A stretch of DNA of 64,000 nt from Saposhnikovia divaricata (GCA_036435485.1 CM071598.1:42174501-42238500); one strand, 5' to 3'; positions 36,446-47,712 are shown, numbered from the stretch's first letter. Made by a program: numbers and translations. The notes: generated by a model not told the origin, from the sequence alone.

Positions 36446-36779
36446 AATTTATTTTCCCCCTTACGGAATTCTATTCCCACTTAAACAAATTTCATTTGCC
36501 CCCTTTAACAAATTCTATTTCCACTTAAACAAATTTCATTTCCCCCCTTTACCAAATTCTTTTCCCACTTAACCAAATTTCATTTCCCCTTCATTCATTC
36601 ATTTTCACCCCTCAGATCCCCAATTCTCTCTCACCAAAACACAAAAAAAACATCGATCCCCAATTCTCTCTTCCATCTCTCCTCTCTCTCAAGTCTCTCT
36701 CTCGATTCTCTCCCGAGTTCTTTTCTCTTCCGGCGGGTTCATCACTTTCGTGTGCTCAAATTAGTTACTACACATCATC

Positions 36780-37580
36780 AAACCATCTCTTTAATATCTT
36801 CTTGACTGGTGAGGATGAATCTGCGGTGCAGATCACAAGTGAATATCAGGCAAAAGTTGCAGCCAAGAAGATATTCTCCAATGTGGCTAAGCCAGGATCC
36901 AGGTAAATTCTAAGTTCTTTCTTCGTGACCGTAGCAACTGTGTCTGTGTATGTGAGCAGTCGCAAGAAGATAGAACAATTTCAAGTTGGCCCTACTTGGA
37001 TATCATTGCTTTGTCCTGTGTTGTTGGCAACCACAATTCCAGAAATTGTGCATTCCTTGTGTGTTATTGATCTAATTATGTGTTCCAAGCATTTGAGCAA
37101 TTTGTGTGGTTAAAAATTATATTTACGTTATGAATATACTGGCATAACTCCATTCTCTTGTTTTCAGATACATTTACGAGGAAGATTTGATGCGATTCAT
37201 GCGGGAAGACGAAGCTTTAAAGACTGTTCGTCTATTTGAAGGAGCAAGTGAAGGCAAAGGAGTAAGCAGGATAGCTTTAAAGAATTGGGTGGTATAGTTT
37301 CTTGTCCTCCATAATTATTATCACTTGATGATAGTGTATTACATCTAAGATGCAAGTGTTGTTAAAGTTTGTCTGACATGCGGATGGTTGACTCTGTAAT
37401 GGTATTAATTCAGTCTGAGATGGACATATAATGGTACATCTTTGTTTTCCTACAGGTTAATGCATTTAGGGAACGAAGAGCCCTGGCATTGTCACTCAAC
37501 GATACAAAAACAGCAGTAAACAAACTCCATCAGATGTTGAACATTGTTGTAGGAATTGGTTTTTATCATTGCATTTGGAC
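36780..37580 (+). pseudogene. Captured MscS-like (MSL) channel fragment
   Basis: Three exon pieces: one ending 36902 (ITSEYQAKVAAKKIFSNVA, then KPGSR), 37168-37291 (EEDLMRFMREDEALKTVRLF, then ALKNWV) and from 37456 to about 37570 (NAFRERRALALSLNDTKTA, then VNKLHQMLN). This matches the cytoplasmic loop of plant mechanosensitive-channel-of-small-conductance-like proteins, which gate anions in the plasma membrane. The membrane-spanning pore segments are absent, so no channel could form. Splice sites are kept. It is preceded by a TC-rich leader-like stretch (36600-36780). It lies in CACTA transposon 1, opposite in strand to the synthetase fragment. Confidence 0.85.
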
Positions 37581-37741
37581 CAACATATAGTAATTGGTTT
37601 TTATCATTGCATTTTCTTTTTGTTAACTGTAGACTAGAAAAGGAGTAGTATTATTAATGTAACTATTGTGTAAATATGTATTGTGTTTTTGATAGTATGT
37701 TTAGTTATGTAGTGTTTGTGATATTTTTGAGTGTGTTTTGT

Positions 37742-38227
37742 AGGCTGGTGTGGCTCAAGGATGTGAAATGGCTGTTGGGAATCTTATTTACACGGTAATG
37801 TTTGTGTTTATGTTTCGAGGTTGTTAATGGTTGTGAATTGAGGCTGTTAGTGTATAAGCGTTTGTTGAAATGGAAATTAATTTAGCTAAAAATTAGTAAG
37901 GTTATATTACGGACAATAGTGATCAAATGTACTAACTAATTTTGCTTAGAAATTATTGATTTGTATCAATTTGTATTACTATGTGCGATTTATGTGCGAT
38001 TTGTCGAATATGTTCATTTGTCTTAACACTCATACATAAATGTGTGTATTCGTCCTTATGATGTACTAACTGTGGATTATTTTTATGTTCCATTTGCAGC
38101 GGGTAAGTTTGAAGATAATAAGATAAAATGGAGGGGAGATTCAGCTCTTGACGATGGAAAGGATGCTAAGGTGGATTCAGCTCTAGATAGTATGGTGAAT
38201 TGTAATGACAGTTGTAGATTGTTGTAA
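37742..38227 (+). other. Exon-like pieces downstream of the MSL fragment, unidentified
   Basis: A short open piece at 37742-37795 (AGVAQGCEMAVGNLIYT) is followed by a possible donor GTAATG and, after an AT-rich gap, an acceptor TTTGCAG at 38099 leading to GKFEDNKIKWRGDSALDDGK and a stop near 38227. I do not recognise the source gene. Alternatively this is transposon sequence that resembles exons. Confidence 0.3.
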
Positions 38228-38851
38228 TAGAGAATATTGGTTGTAATAATATAGTATTTTTAAAGTTTTTTCATAATATTGTTTAGATTTATTTTTTTCG
38301 TACATAAACCATTGTCCAAATGCATTACACCAACATTGTTTATCATTTGAAACCATTGTGTTACAACTTTCAGACAACATGTTTTTAAATAAAACACTTG
38401 TACATGTAAAAAACCTACAACGCTTTTCTGAAGAAAAATAATTGTCTTAAACAATTTCAAACACTACAACAATTGGGTGTAAAATCCTTAAAGTGCTGTC
38501 TTTATCAGTTTTTAACAAGAGGTCTTAAAGAACAAAGTCATGTATCTTTTGCAATTAAACAATAGGCTTTCTTTTAATAACCATTGTCTTTACTGCTTAA
38601 TAACAACAATATATTCGTTAAAAAGTGTTGCGTTATCGGAGCTTTGACAAGAGGTTTCCAAAGAAGTGTTGTTGTTTCTGGGTATCAGACAACTCTTTTC
38701 AGGTGGCTTTTACTTGTCTTTCAACTCTCACACAACAGTTTGCTGTATGTTGTCTGAGGTGTGTATCAGACGACTTCTCAATAGTCAACAGTTTTTGGTA
38801 CATTCAGACAACACGTTTTGAGTGTCGTCTAAAGCAAAAATCCTTGTAGTG

Positions 38852-39029
38852 CATTTACCACACATCTATGTTGTTTAAAGATATTTAGAAATATGAAAAC
38901 ATCCTCGGAATATGCTAAAAAAAAGTTAAAAAACATTCCTAATAGAACGAAACATGTCAATAGAAAGAGGTATGTAATTATGAACATAGAAAGGACAGGG
39001 ACATACCCAGGGACGACAGGATAATGAGT
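38852..39029 (-). other. 178-bp CAD copy 4 island between the two CACTA elements
   Basis: The 3' part of exon 2 (39029-39007) plus most of intron 2 of copy 4, equal to 22360-22530 of copy 3. It is bounded by the target duplication CAT on the left and AGT on the right, proving two separate insertions. Confidence 0.93.
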
Positions 39030-39699
39030 CACTACAAGGCTTTTTGCTTTAGACGACACTCAAAACGTGTTGTCTGAATGTACCAAAAACTGTTGACTAT
39101 TGAGAAGTCGTCTGATACACACCTCAGACAACACACAGCAAACTGTTGTGTGAGAGTTGAAAGACAAGTAAAAGCCACCTGAAAAGAGTTGTCTGATACC
39201 CAGAAACAACAACACTTCTTTGAAAACTTGTTGTCAAAGCTCCAATAATGCAACACGTTTTAACGAATATATTGTTGTTTTAAGCAGTAAAGACAATGGT
39301 TTTTAAAAGAAAGCCTATTGTTGAAGTGCAAAAGATACAATCCTTTACTTGATCAGGGCTGTTGTTGTATGTCACTACAGACAATGGTTTCTTAGCAAAA
39401 ACCATTTGTTAGAATTCCAACACACAACGGTTTATTCCTTCCAAACGCTTGTGTTTATTGTAGTCATACAATGATTTTCCTTTTTATGTATTGTATGTGT
39501 TCTTTTTAAACAACAGTTTTTATTTGTGTTTCTTGTCGTCAGACAATGATTTTTTCTTTTTATGTGTTGTATGTGCATAGAATAAACAATGGTTTCTTGA
39601 AACATGTCAATTGTCTGATGATATTTTCCACAAGTGTTTTTAAAAGATGATAACATTGACTAATGATAAATGAAACAACACTTTTATTTACAACAAAAA

Positions 39700-40559
39700 T
39701 TAGAGTTTATACAGTACTAGAAACTAACCAATATTCATAACAAAAACTACCCTATCCTGGCAACTTGGTTGTAGTCATTTGTAGTTGTACTACATATCAC
39801 ATGCTCTTAAAGTTGGTATTACCCTACTCTGGCATCCCATGTATCATCAAACTTGCTTTTCGAATCCAAAGTTGTCCCACTGGGTAAACTCGATCCTGCA
39901 AACAAAACGTAACCGCGAGTTAGGCACATTTAAGCTAAGATTATTTCTTTCTTCACAAGTTCACATACAAAAAATAATTGAACTTCTTTTGATTCACAAT
40001 CTCATGGTCTGAGTTTGCTATCCTGCGTATAGTCCTTCTAATTTTAAATACCCAAGTTCAACTATGTATTTGCATGAACATCAACCTAGACATCTGTACG
40101 CCATTAAAAGTAAGTATAACCTTAATAACTTTGCACCCTCGTACAGTTGTACCCTCAAGATTTATTACTCTCTAGTATGCATATCCAGTTTCTCTTAGTT
40201 CATTATAGCCATTTATAGGCTAGAGGTAAAGGTTCACTATGTATTTGGGCATACTGTGGTAGTAAATGTGGAGCAATGAGCAAATCCAATAGTGTGTGCA
40301 CCTTTGTCATGAAACAAATTTATTTATACATGTGTTTTTGTTAATTTTTATATCATGTATGGACTTCCCTTTAGTGACAGGTTAGCTGCTTGTCCACTAA
40401 GCTGTATACCAATTTATCTTTTAATCCGAAAATGAAGAAGTATCATAGAAACCAATAAATAATAGTAAAGACTGCTTTCATAAAAACTCTATCATGTATT
40501 GATTTAGTGATTCTAAGTTCTCCATTGCAATTATAGTGATTAGCACTTTTGGAACTTAC
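39700..40559. other. Noncoding part of CACTA transposon 2, with one exon-like piece
   Basis: Mostly AT-rich. A minus-strand piece after the acceptor-like TTTGTTTGCAG at about 39898 reads SSLPSGTTLDSKSKFDDTWD before a stop near 39825. It could be a last exon of the captured kinase gene, but I cannot identify it. Confidence 0.35.
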
Positions 40560-42343
40560 CTGCTTTGCCATTCCAAAGTCCGCAAGCTTGACCACACCAT
40601 AGGCGTCAACAAGCAAATTGGCCCCCTTGATGTCCCTATATGCAATACTAGTGTCAAACTTCACATTTCAGATACAAACTCTACTTAAGTCCACTATGAC
40701 TGAGGTGCTAAAAATTCAATATATCTTAAAACTATTTCGTTTTTCCATTTCATCACAGCATTAAAAGATTATTTATAGATATAAGATGCATTTAAGTTTG
40801 GCCCTCAAGCTTTATCAACAAAAAGTACTTAAGAGTGTATAACTTTTGAAGCTCAATCATATAAACAAAGACATGTACCTGTGTATTGTCTTTGTGCTAT
40901 GCAAGTAAGCCAGCCCAGAAAGAATGTGGCGTGTGAAGTTGCGTACAATAGATTCTGTGTGATTGTTCCACAGTGGTCACGAATATAATTAACTAACGAA
41001 CCAGGGTGAACATACTCCAAATATATGTAAAACCGATCACCGACCTGCACGGAACCAATTTAAGTCTTTTAGCATATGTAATCCTATTTTACTAAATGAA
41101 AAGATTAGACACTGGGCAACAGAAAAGCACTTACTGTTTCACTACAATAATACTGTACAATATTTGGATGTTTTAGATGACGCAGAAGTTGAATTTCCTG
41201 CGATTATATATACAAATAAGAACTTCTAAAAAAACTAATTATTGTAAAACTAAGGAGAGGAATATAGTGAAAACCACAAATTAGCCCACAAGCGAGTAAA
41301 CAAGTAAACATAATCACTCAGTGACAGATATGTATATGAGTATATAATGAACATAAAGTCCAACCTGCTCTAATTGCCTTATACATTCTGCAGATTTTTG
41401 ATCATTTGCTACCAGTTCAACTTCTTTCATTGCACACAATGCTCCAGTCTCTCTGTAGAAGAAACAAATTCAGTATTAACTTCCTTTCCCAATAGCTATA
41501 AAAACAAAATCATAGTACTACGAACCTATTGGAGCCAACGTAAACACTACCGAATGTCCCACGTCCAATTAGTTTTCCCTTGTTCCAGTGACTTTTCCCT
41601 TTTTCTGGCTGAGCTGCAACTTTGGGACTGGGAAATGTTTGTGAAGCTGCAGAGGCAGTGGGAGGGAGCGGCAGGGGATGCACATTGGTCTGATCAAACC
41701 ATGTATGCCACAGACCACCTCCATATGTCTGCACACCAACTTGCAAATAACCACCTTTTGCCACCTGACGACATCCAATATTCCCAACAATAGTTCAAAT
41801 ACTCTCATTAGACCCTCACATCGATGTAAACACAATCCACCCCAAAAATTCATATAATAAGTAAAACACAAAAATCACCTTCGAAATAGGCTTTAATTTC
41901 AAACACGGACTGTCAGTATTAGCACCAATTATATGCATTCCATTTCCAGCAACATATCTAAAACACAAACAAACTAACCATAATCTCGAGAAATAACCAC
42001 ACAAAACCGTAATGCATTACAACAAACATTCAGTAACTTAAAAAACTGCATCACCACTCCAAAAAATAATACAATTATAGTTAGTGTATGCCACAATGAA
42101 TACTTTCGAGTAAATACTTAGAGTTACAATCTTTCCGTATAAATACAATATGAATGAGGGTAAATCAAGAAACACAGTAAAAAGGAGTATAAAAATCAAG
42201 AACATACTTTTTACCAATAGCAAAAGCTAAAATAGTAGAATAATTCCTGGTGAAAAAATACTTCTTGCCCACTTGCAAATTCCAGTCCTCCTTCTCAGAA
42301 ATCTGCTCATACCCACCATTTTTCAATTGCCTTTTTGCCTCCT
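40560..42343 (-). pseudogene. Captured aspartyl aminopeptidase::MAPKKK exon fusion
   Basis: Exons: A 42343-42208 (EDWNLQVGKKYFFTRNYSTI), B 41957-41879 (DSPCLKLKP), C 41764-41526, D 41452-41365, E 41197-41135, F 41044-40879, G 40635-40560. A, B and the start of C (GGYLQVGVQTYGGGLWHTWF) are the N-terminal region of an M18 aspartyl aminopeptidase. Within C the text changes to VHPLPLPP and then the MAPKKK glycine loop (GKLIGRGTFGSVY). D carries the catalytic Lys (AMKEVELV), F the segment to the catalytic loop, and G DIKGANLLVD and DFGMAKQ. All junction phases fit and the frame is open from A through E. F has a 2-nt insertion near 40961 (in TGTGTG) that shifts the frame. In B the metal-binding His expected in GAHTDSP is Asn. 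Neither parent enzyme could work; a truncated fusion could be expressed if transcribed. Confidence 0.88.
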
Positions 42344-43019
42344 CTGTAAAATAAACAGTAAAAATATATATTAAAAAAAACCCAATTTCTAAACAAATTA
42401 AAACACAGAGAGAAAGTGAGAGAGAGATTAAAATACCTAAATCCAAGAACTTCCAAATTATCAGAATACCCAAATCGGAGAACCCCCAAATCGATGAATA
42501 GAGATGAAGATAGAGAGAAACATTGATTTTGATCTAAGTTGTGTGTTTGATTTTTGAATAAATAGGGTTCATGTCTGTGAGAGAGGTGAGTACTTGAGAG
42601 AATGGGAGTGAGGTAGGCGTTTGTGTTGGTGTGTGAGAGATAGAGACATAAGAGTCAGGAGAGGCGTATAGAAAAAAAGAGGGGGAAGTGAAATTGGCTA
42701 AGGGGGAATTTAGGTTTAGTGAAATTTCAAGAAACAAGGAGGGAAAAAAGATGAGGAAAATTTGGCTAAGGGGGAATTTGTGCGCCATTAACATTTTCAA
42801 TGTGTTATTTCATTTCATTTTTTGATTTTTTAAATATTTTCATAAAATTCTAATTTTATTTCAAATTTATCAAGAATTTATTTGATTTCAATTTTAAAAA
42901 TTTAATATTTTACATTTATTTATGTACTAATATTTGTTTAAGTGGAAATAGAATTTGTTAAAGGGGGCAAATGAAATTTGTTTAAGTGGGAATAGAATTC
43001 CGTAAGGGGGAAAATAAAT
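42344..43019. other. Leader-like and G/A-rich region of CACTA transposon 2
   Basis: On the minus strand a CT-rich stretch with a possible donor (GATTTAG|GTATTTT at 42437) could be a 5' noncoding exon of the captured aminopeptidase. From about 42650 the sequence contains GGCTAAGGGGGAATTT and CCGTAAGGGGGAAAATAAAT words, the reverse complement of 36450-36590 in transposon 1. Confidence 0.5.
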
Positions 43020-44775
43020 TAATTATTAAAAGATTGAACTGTACGAGAGTCAAGATCAATCTTATTAAATGTTATTCCAAAAATTTGAAAAAATAATAAA
43101 TTATTTTGATTAGGTAAATTAGCGGTCAACTAGTAATTTGACTTTAACCCCTAAACTAGTTCTCGTTCCCGATTCTTGATTCGATTTTTTTTAAATAGAA
43201 TTTCAAAGATCGAACTGTACTGGAGTCAAGATCAATCTTATTAATATGTTATTCTAAAAATTTCAAAAAATAATAAATTATTTTAATTAGGTAAATTAGC
43301 GGTCAACTAGTAATTTGACTTTAACCCCTAAACTAAGTCTCGTTCCTGATTCTTGATTCGATATTTTTAAAATAGAATTTCAAAGATCGAACTGTAAGGG
43401 AGTCAAGATCAATCTTATTAAATGTTATTCCAAAAATTTCAAAAAATAATAATTTATTTTGATTAGGTAAATTAGCGGTCAACTAGTAATTTGAGTTTAA
43501 CCCCTAAATTAGTTCTCGTTCCCGATTCTTGATTCGATTTTTTTGAAATAGAATTTCAAAGATCGAACTGTACGGGAGTCAAGATCAATCTTATTAAATG
43601 TTATTCCAAAAATTTCGAAAAATAATAAATTATTTTGATTAGGTAAATTAGCGGTCAACTAGTAATTTGACTTTAACCCCTAAACTAGTTCTCGTTCCCG
43701 ATTCTAGATTCGATTTTTTTTAAATAGAATTTCAAAGATCGAACTGTATGGGAGTCAAGATCAATCTTTTTAAATGTTATTCCAAAAATTTCAAAAAATA
43801 ATAAATTATTTTGATTAGGTAAATTAGCGGTCAACTAGTAATTTGACTTTAACCCCTAAACTAAGTCTCGTTCCTGATTCTTGATTCGATTTTTTTAAAA
43901 TAGAATTTCAAAGATCGAACTGTAAGGGAGTCAAGATCAATCTTATTAAATGTTATTCCAAAAATTTCAAAAAATAATAAATTATTTTGATTAGGTAAAT
44001 TAGCGGTCAACTAGTAATTTGAGTTTAACCCCTAAATTAGTTCTCGTTCCCGATTCTTGATTCGATTTTTTTGAAATAGAATTTCAAAGATCGAACTGTA
44101 CGGGAGTCAAGATCAATCTTATTAAATGTTATTCCAAAAATTTCGAAAAATAATAAATTATTTTGATTAGGTAAATTAGCGGTCAACTAGTAATTTGACT
44201 TTAACCCCTAAACTAGTTCTCGTTCCCGATTCTAGATTCGATTTTTTTTAAATAGAATTTCAAAGATCGAACTGTATGGGAGTCAAGATCAATCTTATTA
44301 AATGTTATTCCAAAAATTTCAAAAAATAATAAATTATTTTGATTAGGTAAATTAGCGGTCAACTAGTAATTTGACTTTAACCCCTAAACTAAGTCTCGTT
44401 CCTGATTCTTGATTCGATATTTTTAAAATAGAATTTCAAAGATCGAACTGTACGGGAGTCAAGATCAATCTTATTAAATGTTATTCCAAAGATTTCAAAA
44501 AATAATAAATTATTTTGGTTAGGTAAATTAGCGATCAACTAGTAATTTGACTTTAACCCCTAAACTAGTTCTCGTTCCCGATTCTTGATTCGATTTTTTT
44601 GAAATGGAATTTCAAAGATCGAAGTGTACGGGAGTCAATATCAATCTTATTAAATGTTATTCCAAAATTTTCAAAAAACAATAAATTATTTTGATTAGGT
44701 AAATTAGCGGTCAACTTGTAATTTGACTTTAATCCCTAATTTAGTTCTCGTTCCCGATTCTTCATTTTTCAAAAG
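43020..44775. repeat. 176-bp tandem array with 528-bp higher-order period in CACTA transposon 2
   Basis: The word GGTCAACTAG (with small changes in the last two units) occurs at 43124, 43301, 43477, 43653, 43829, 44005, 44181, 44357, 44533 and 44709, a spacing of 177 then 176 eight times. Variant CTAAGTCTCG occurs only at 43333, 43861 and 44389, exactly 528 bp (three monomers) apart, and other variants (ATTCTAGATT; GTTTAACCCCTAAATTAG) follow the same three-unit cycle. It is the reverse complement of the array in transposon 1. Confidence 0.96.
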
Positions 44776-45169
44776 ATGTGATATAATCGCGTCTTTTTAT
44801 TTTTTGATTATTTTTTCCTCACACTAAAATAAGTATTGATTAACATCCGTATGGTTGGATCATCAAAAAATATACTAAATATTATTTAGGGGTTACGGTT
44901 TTTGGTTTAGGGTTTAGGGTTTTTGATTAATGAGTTGTGTTCTTTGTGTTCTTCGTATTAAACGAAAATTTGAATGTGTTACCGAAATCCGATTGAGACG
45001 TACAAATAGTTTAATCGAAGCTCTCGACCAATACTTCATTCCTGTACAATCAAATAAAGTGTAGATATCATCGATTATTTGTTATTAATTCGAATTTAAT
45101 TATGGTTAAAACATGAATTTTTACGATTGAAGTTGTTTGAGTGATTTGATGCCTCCATGTTGTAGATTA

Positions 45170-46460
45170 TTTTCTCCTGATCAATTTCATATATCATATG
45201 ATGAATTTGGAGTTAAATAACATGATCAAAAAGCTGTTTGATTTTTGAATTGAGTTCTTGAATGTTCTTCGCGTTCTTCAAAATCAAACTGGAATTTGGA
45301 GACGTTATCGGGCTCCGTTTAAAACGCTCTTATAACCAAATTGAAGCTCTCATCACCCCCTTTCCAACCCCATAAACAGATTTGGTGCAGAAATAACTTC
45401 GAATTTCTGATTTTTTTATTAAATTCGAATTTGTTCTTTAATTTCCGTAAAAGTCCAAAACTTCATAATTTGTGTGTTTTGATGGTACCATGTTATAGTT
45501 AATATTCTCCTGATCGATTTGGTATATTGTGTGTTGAATTTGGAGTTCAATAACACGATCAAAAAGCTGTTTGATTTTTGAATTGAGTTCTTGAATGTTT
45601 TTCGCGTTCTTCAAAATCAAAATGGAATTTGGAGACGTTATCGGGCTCCGTTTAAAACGCTCTTATAACCAAATTGAAGCTCTCATCACCCCCTTTCCAA
45701 CCCCATAAACAAATTTGGTGCAGAAATAACTTCGAATTTCTGATTTTTTTATTAAATTCGAATTAGTTCTTTAATTTCCGTAAAAGTCCAAAACTTCATA
45801 ATTTGTGTGTTTTGATGGTACCATGTTATAGTTAATATTTTCCTGATCGATTTGGTATATTGTGTGTTGAATTTGGAGTTCAGTAACACGATCAAAAAGC
45901 TGTTTGATTTTTGAATTGAGTTCTTGAATGTTCTTCGCGTTCTTCAAAATCAAACTGGAATTTGGAGACGTTATCGGGCTCCGTTTAAAACGCTCTTATA
46001 ACCAAATTGAAGCTCTCATCACCCCCTTTCCAACCCCATAAACAGATTTGGTGCAGAAATAACTTCGAATTTCTGATTTTTTTTATTAAATTCGAATTAG
46101 TTCTTTGATTTCCGCAAAAGTCCAAAACTTCATAATTTGTGTGTTTTGATGGTACCATGTTATAGTTAATATTCTCCTGATCGATTTGGTATATTGTGTG
46201 TTGAATTTGGAGTTCAATAACACGATCAAAAATCTGTTTGATTTTTGAATTGAGTTCTTGAATGTTCTTCGCGTTCTTCAAAATCAAACTGGAATTTGGA
46301 GACGTTATCAGGCTCCGTTTGAAACGCTCTTATAACCAAATCGAAGCTCTCATCATCACCTTTCCAAACCCATAATCATATTTGGTGCATAAATAACTTC
46401 GAAATTCAGATTTTTTTATTAAATTCGAATTAATTTCTTTAATTTCCGGATAATAATAAA
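45170..46460. repeat. 333-bp tandem repeat, about four units
   Basis: TGAGTTCTTGAATGTT starts at 45251, 45584, 45917 and 46251. The units also share TTGGAGACGTTATC and CACCCCCTTTCCAACCCC words. Because 333 is divisible by three, the same 60-codon minus-strand frame (MILKNAKNIQELNSKIKQ...) recurs in three units. I regard that as fortuitous. Confidence 0.93.
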
Positions 46461-47694
46461 TTATCACAAATTAGTTTTCTGATAAAAACAGTTGTGTGAA
46501 ACAGAATATTATAACTGTTTTAGTCCGAAAAAACTGTTGTAATTTAATTTCTCTCCATTTAAATTCCCCCCTTTTCAACTCTACCCAAAATTTCAAATTT
46601 CCCTCATTTCAACTTTTTCTAAAATTTGATTCCCCCCATTTTGATTTTCCCACCTTTTTTTTTATCATACAACACTATTTAAAACACTTATGTTAAATAT
46701 CATTACACAATACCAAATTGGAAACCCTTGTCTTGTTATAACAATACTTTTTACGAAATATTGTCTATGCTTCATTCACATAATATTTCTAAACGATGTT
46801 GTGTGTTGGTTCATTGTCACACAACACTATGGATAACATATTGTACGATTGACACTTAGACAACAGACCTAAAAAAAATTGTCTGAATACAACAACGGTT
46901 TTCCGGGCTATTGTGTTGCAGGCATTCACATAACACTTAATTGCTAACGCTTGTCTAATCTTAAAAATACTTATGCATTTACACAACACCCCTGGTCAAG
47001 AAATGCTTGTCTGGTAAGATTTATCACACAACGGTTTTGGCCCATTGTGTGAATGTAGTATTAGACAATACTTTTTCGAGCACGAAAATACTAGTTGTCT
47101 GAACACTTTTTTCCATGGGTGTTGTCTGAGGGGTGTCGTCTGGGTGTCGTCTATAGCCAGATTTCTTGTAGTGAGTGATGCCCCATTCATTTTTGATCAT
47201 GTGAACATCTGAATGACACACCCCGCAGTACAAAACTTTGAACCTCACATCCTTAGCACCTGTTGCCCTGCACCATTCATAACAAAATTTTTACGTTATA
47301 ATCAAGATACATTATATATACCAGTTCGCATAAATATAAACTAACCTATCCGACAACATTTGTGCTAGGATATCTACGACTGCGAAAGTAATTTGTAATT
47401 TCGTGATTGGTGATTTGTACAATTGTGAATTGCGATGCGACTGTGAGAATGAAAGATTATCTTATATATGGGGGAAAGGGAAAAAAATTATACCTTCTTG
47501 AAAACTTGAATGGAGAAAGAACTCCAGTAGTGTCCCTGGCGGCCATGCCAAAATCCATGACAGGGTGTTCAGTTTCGGCTAAATTGCCCATATCCACAGA
47601 AAGATTACCCATTTCCAAATAAAAATTCGAGATTACAAAATGAAAAACAAGAGATGCGAGTGTTTGTGATGAGAAGAAGAGAGGGGCTGGGGGG

Positions 47695-47702
47695 TTTATA
47701 TA
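47695..47702 (-). promoter_or_regulatory. TATA box of CAD copy 4
   Basis: Minus-strand TATATAAA, about 83 bp upstream of the copy 4 ATG (47612), same as in copies 3 and 5. The promoter appears undamaged although the gene is dead, so transcripts entering the CACTA pair are possible. Confidence 0.75.
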
Positions 47703-47712
47703 GTGGTGCAAC

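Larger units (their letters stand above)
30957..38851 (+). mobile_element. CACTA transposon 1 with captured gene fragments
   Basis: The left end is CACTACAACAAATCTGGC and the right end (complement) is CACTACAAGGATTTTTGC; both continue into GACGACAC. The 3-bp target duplication CAT is at 30954-30956 and 38852-38854, in intron 2 of CAD copy 4. Subterminal regions are full of TTGTCTGA/TCAGACAA and TTGTGTGA words, the style of transposase-binding repeats. The 7.9-kb interior carries lysyl-tRNA synthetase exons, a (GA)n run, a 176-bp tandem array and a MscS-like channel fragment. No transposase is recognised, so it is non-autonomous. Confidence 0.92.
39030..47173 (-). mobile_element. CACTA transposon 2 with a captured exon fusion, inverted relative to transposon 1
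   Basis: The left end CACTACAAGGCTTTTTGC matches the right end of transposon 1, and the right end (complement) CACTACAAGAAATCTGGC matches its left end. The 3-bp target duplication AGT is at 39027-39029 and 47174-47176, inside exon 2 of CAD copy 4. The interior holds an aspartyl aminopeptidase/MAPKKK fusion, a ten-unit 176-bp array and four 333-bp repeats. It has the same subterminal TTGTCTGA-type words and no transposase coding. Confidence 0.92.
29853..47612 (-). pseudogene. CAD/mannitol dehydrogenase-like copy 4, split by two CACTA elements
   Basis: Exons: 1 at 47612-47494, 2 in two pieces (47267-47174 and 39029-39007), 3 at 30928-30411, 4 at 30308-30155, 5 at 30055-29853. Sequence is almost identical to copies 3 and 5. 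Exon 2 is split by the CACTA element at 39030-47173, and intron 2 contains the CACTA element at 30957-38851. Exon 3 is 518 nt instead of 514 because TACC is duplicated near 30588, shifting the frame just before the GLGGLG nucleotide-binding motif. The frameshift alone kills the enzyme. Removing both insertions with their target duplications leaves the same gene layout as copy 3. Ser of AGSNIGG is Asn in exon 5. Confidence 0.94.

Noticed and set aside
43020..44775. Considered a CRISPR-like or centromere array
   Set aside because: The array is continuous 176-bp monomers without spacers, inside a transposon in a plant genome. There is no evidence that it is an actual centromere.
45438..46287. 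Three near-identical 60-100 codon minus-strand frames (MILKNAKNIQELN...)
   Set aside because: They recur only because the 333-bp repeat is a multiple of three. There is no start context, homology or splice structure to support a gene.
30957..47173. Reading the whole interval as one 16-kb CACTA element
   Set aside because: Two internal CACTA ends, the 178-bp CAD island between them and two different target duplications (CAT, AGT) show two insertions.
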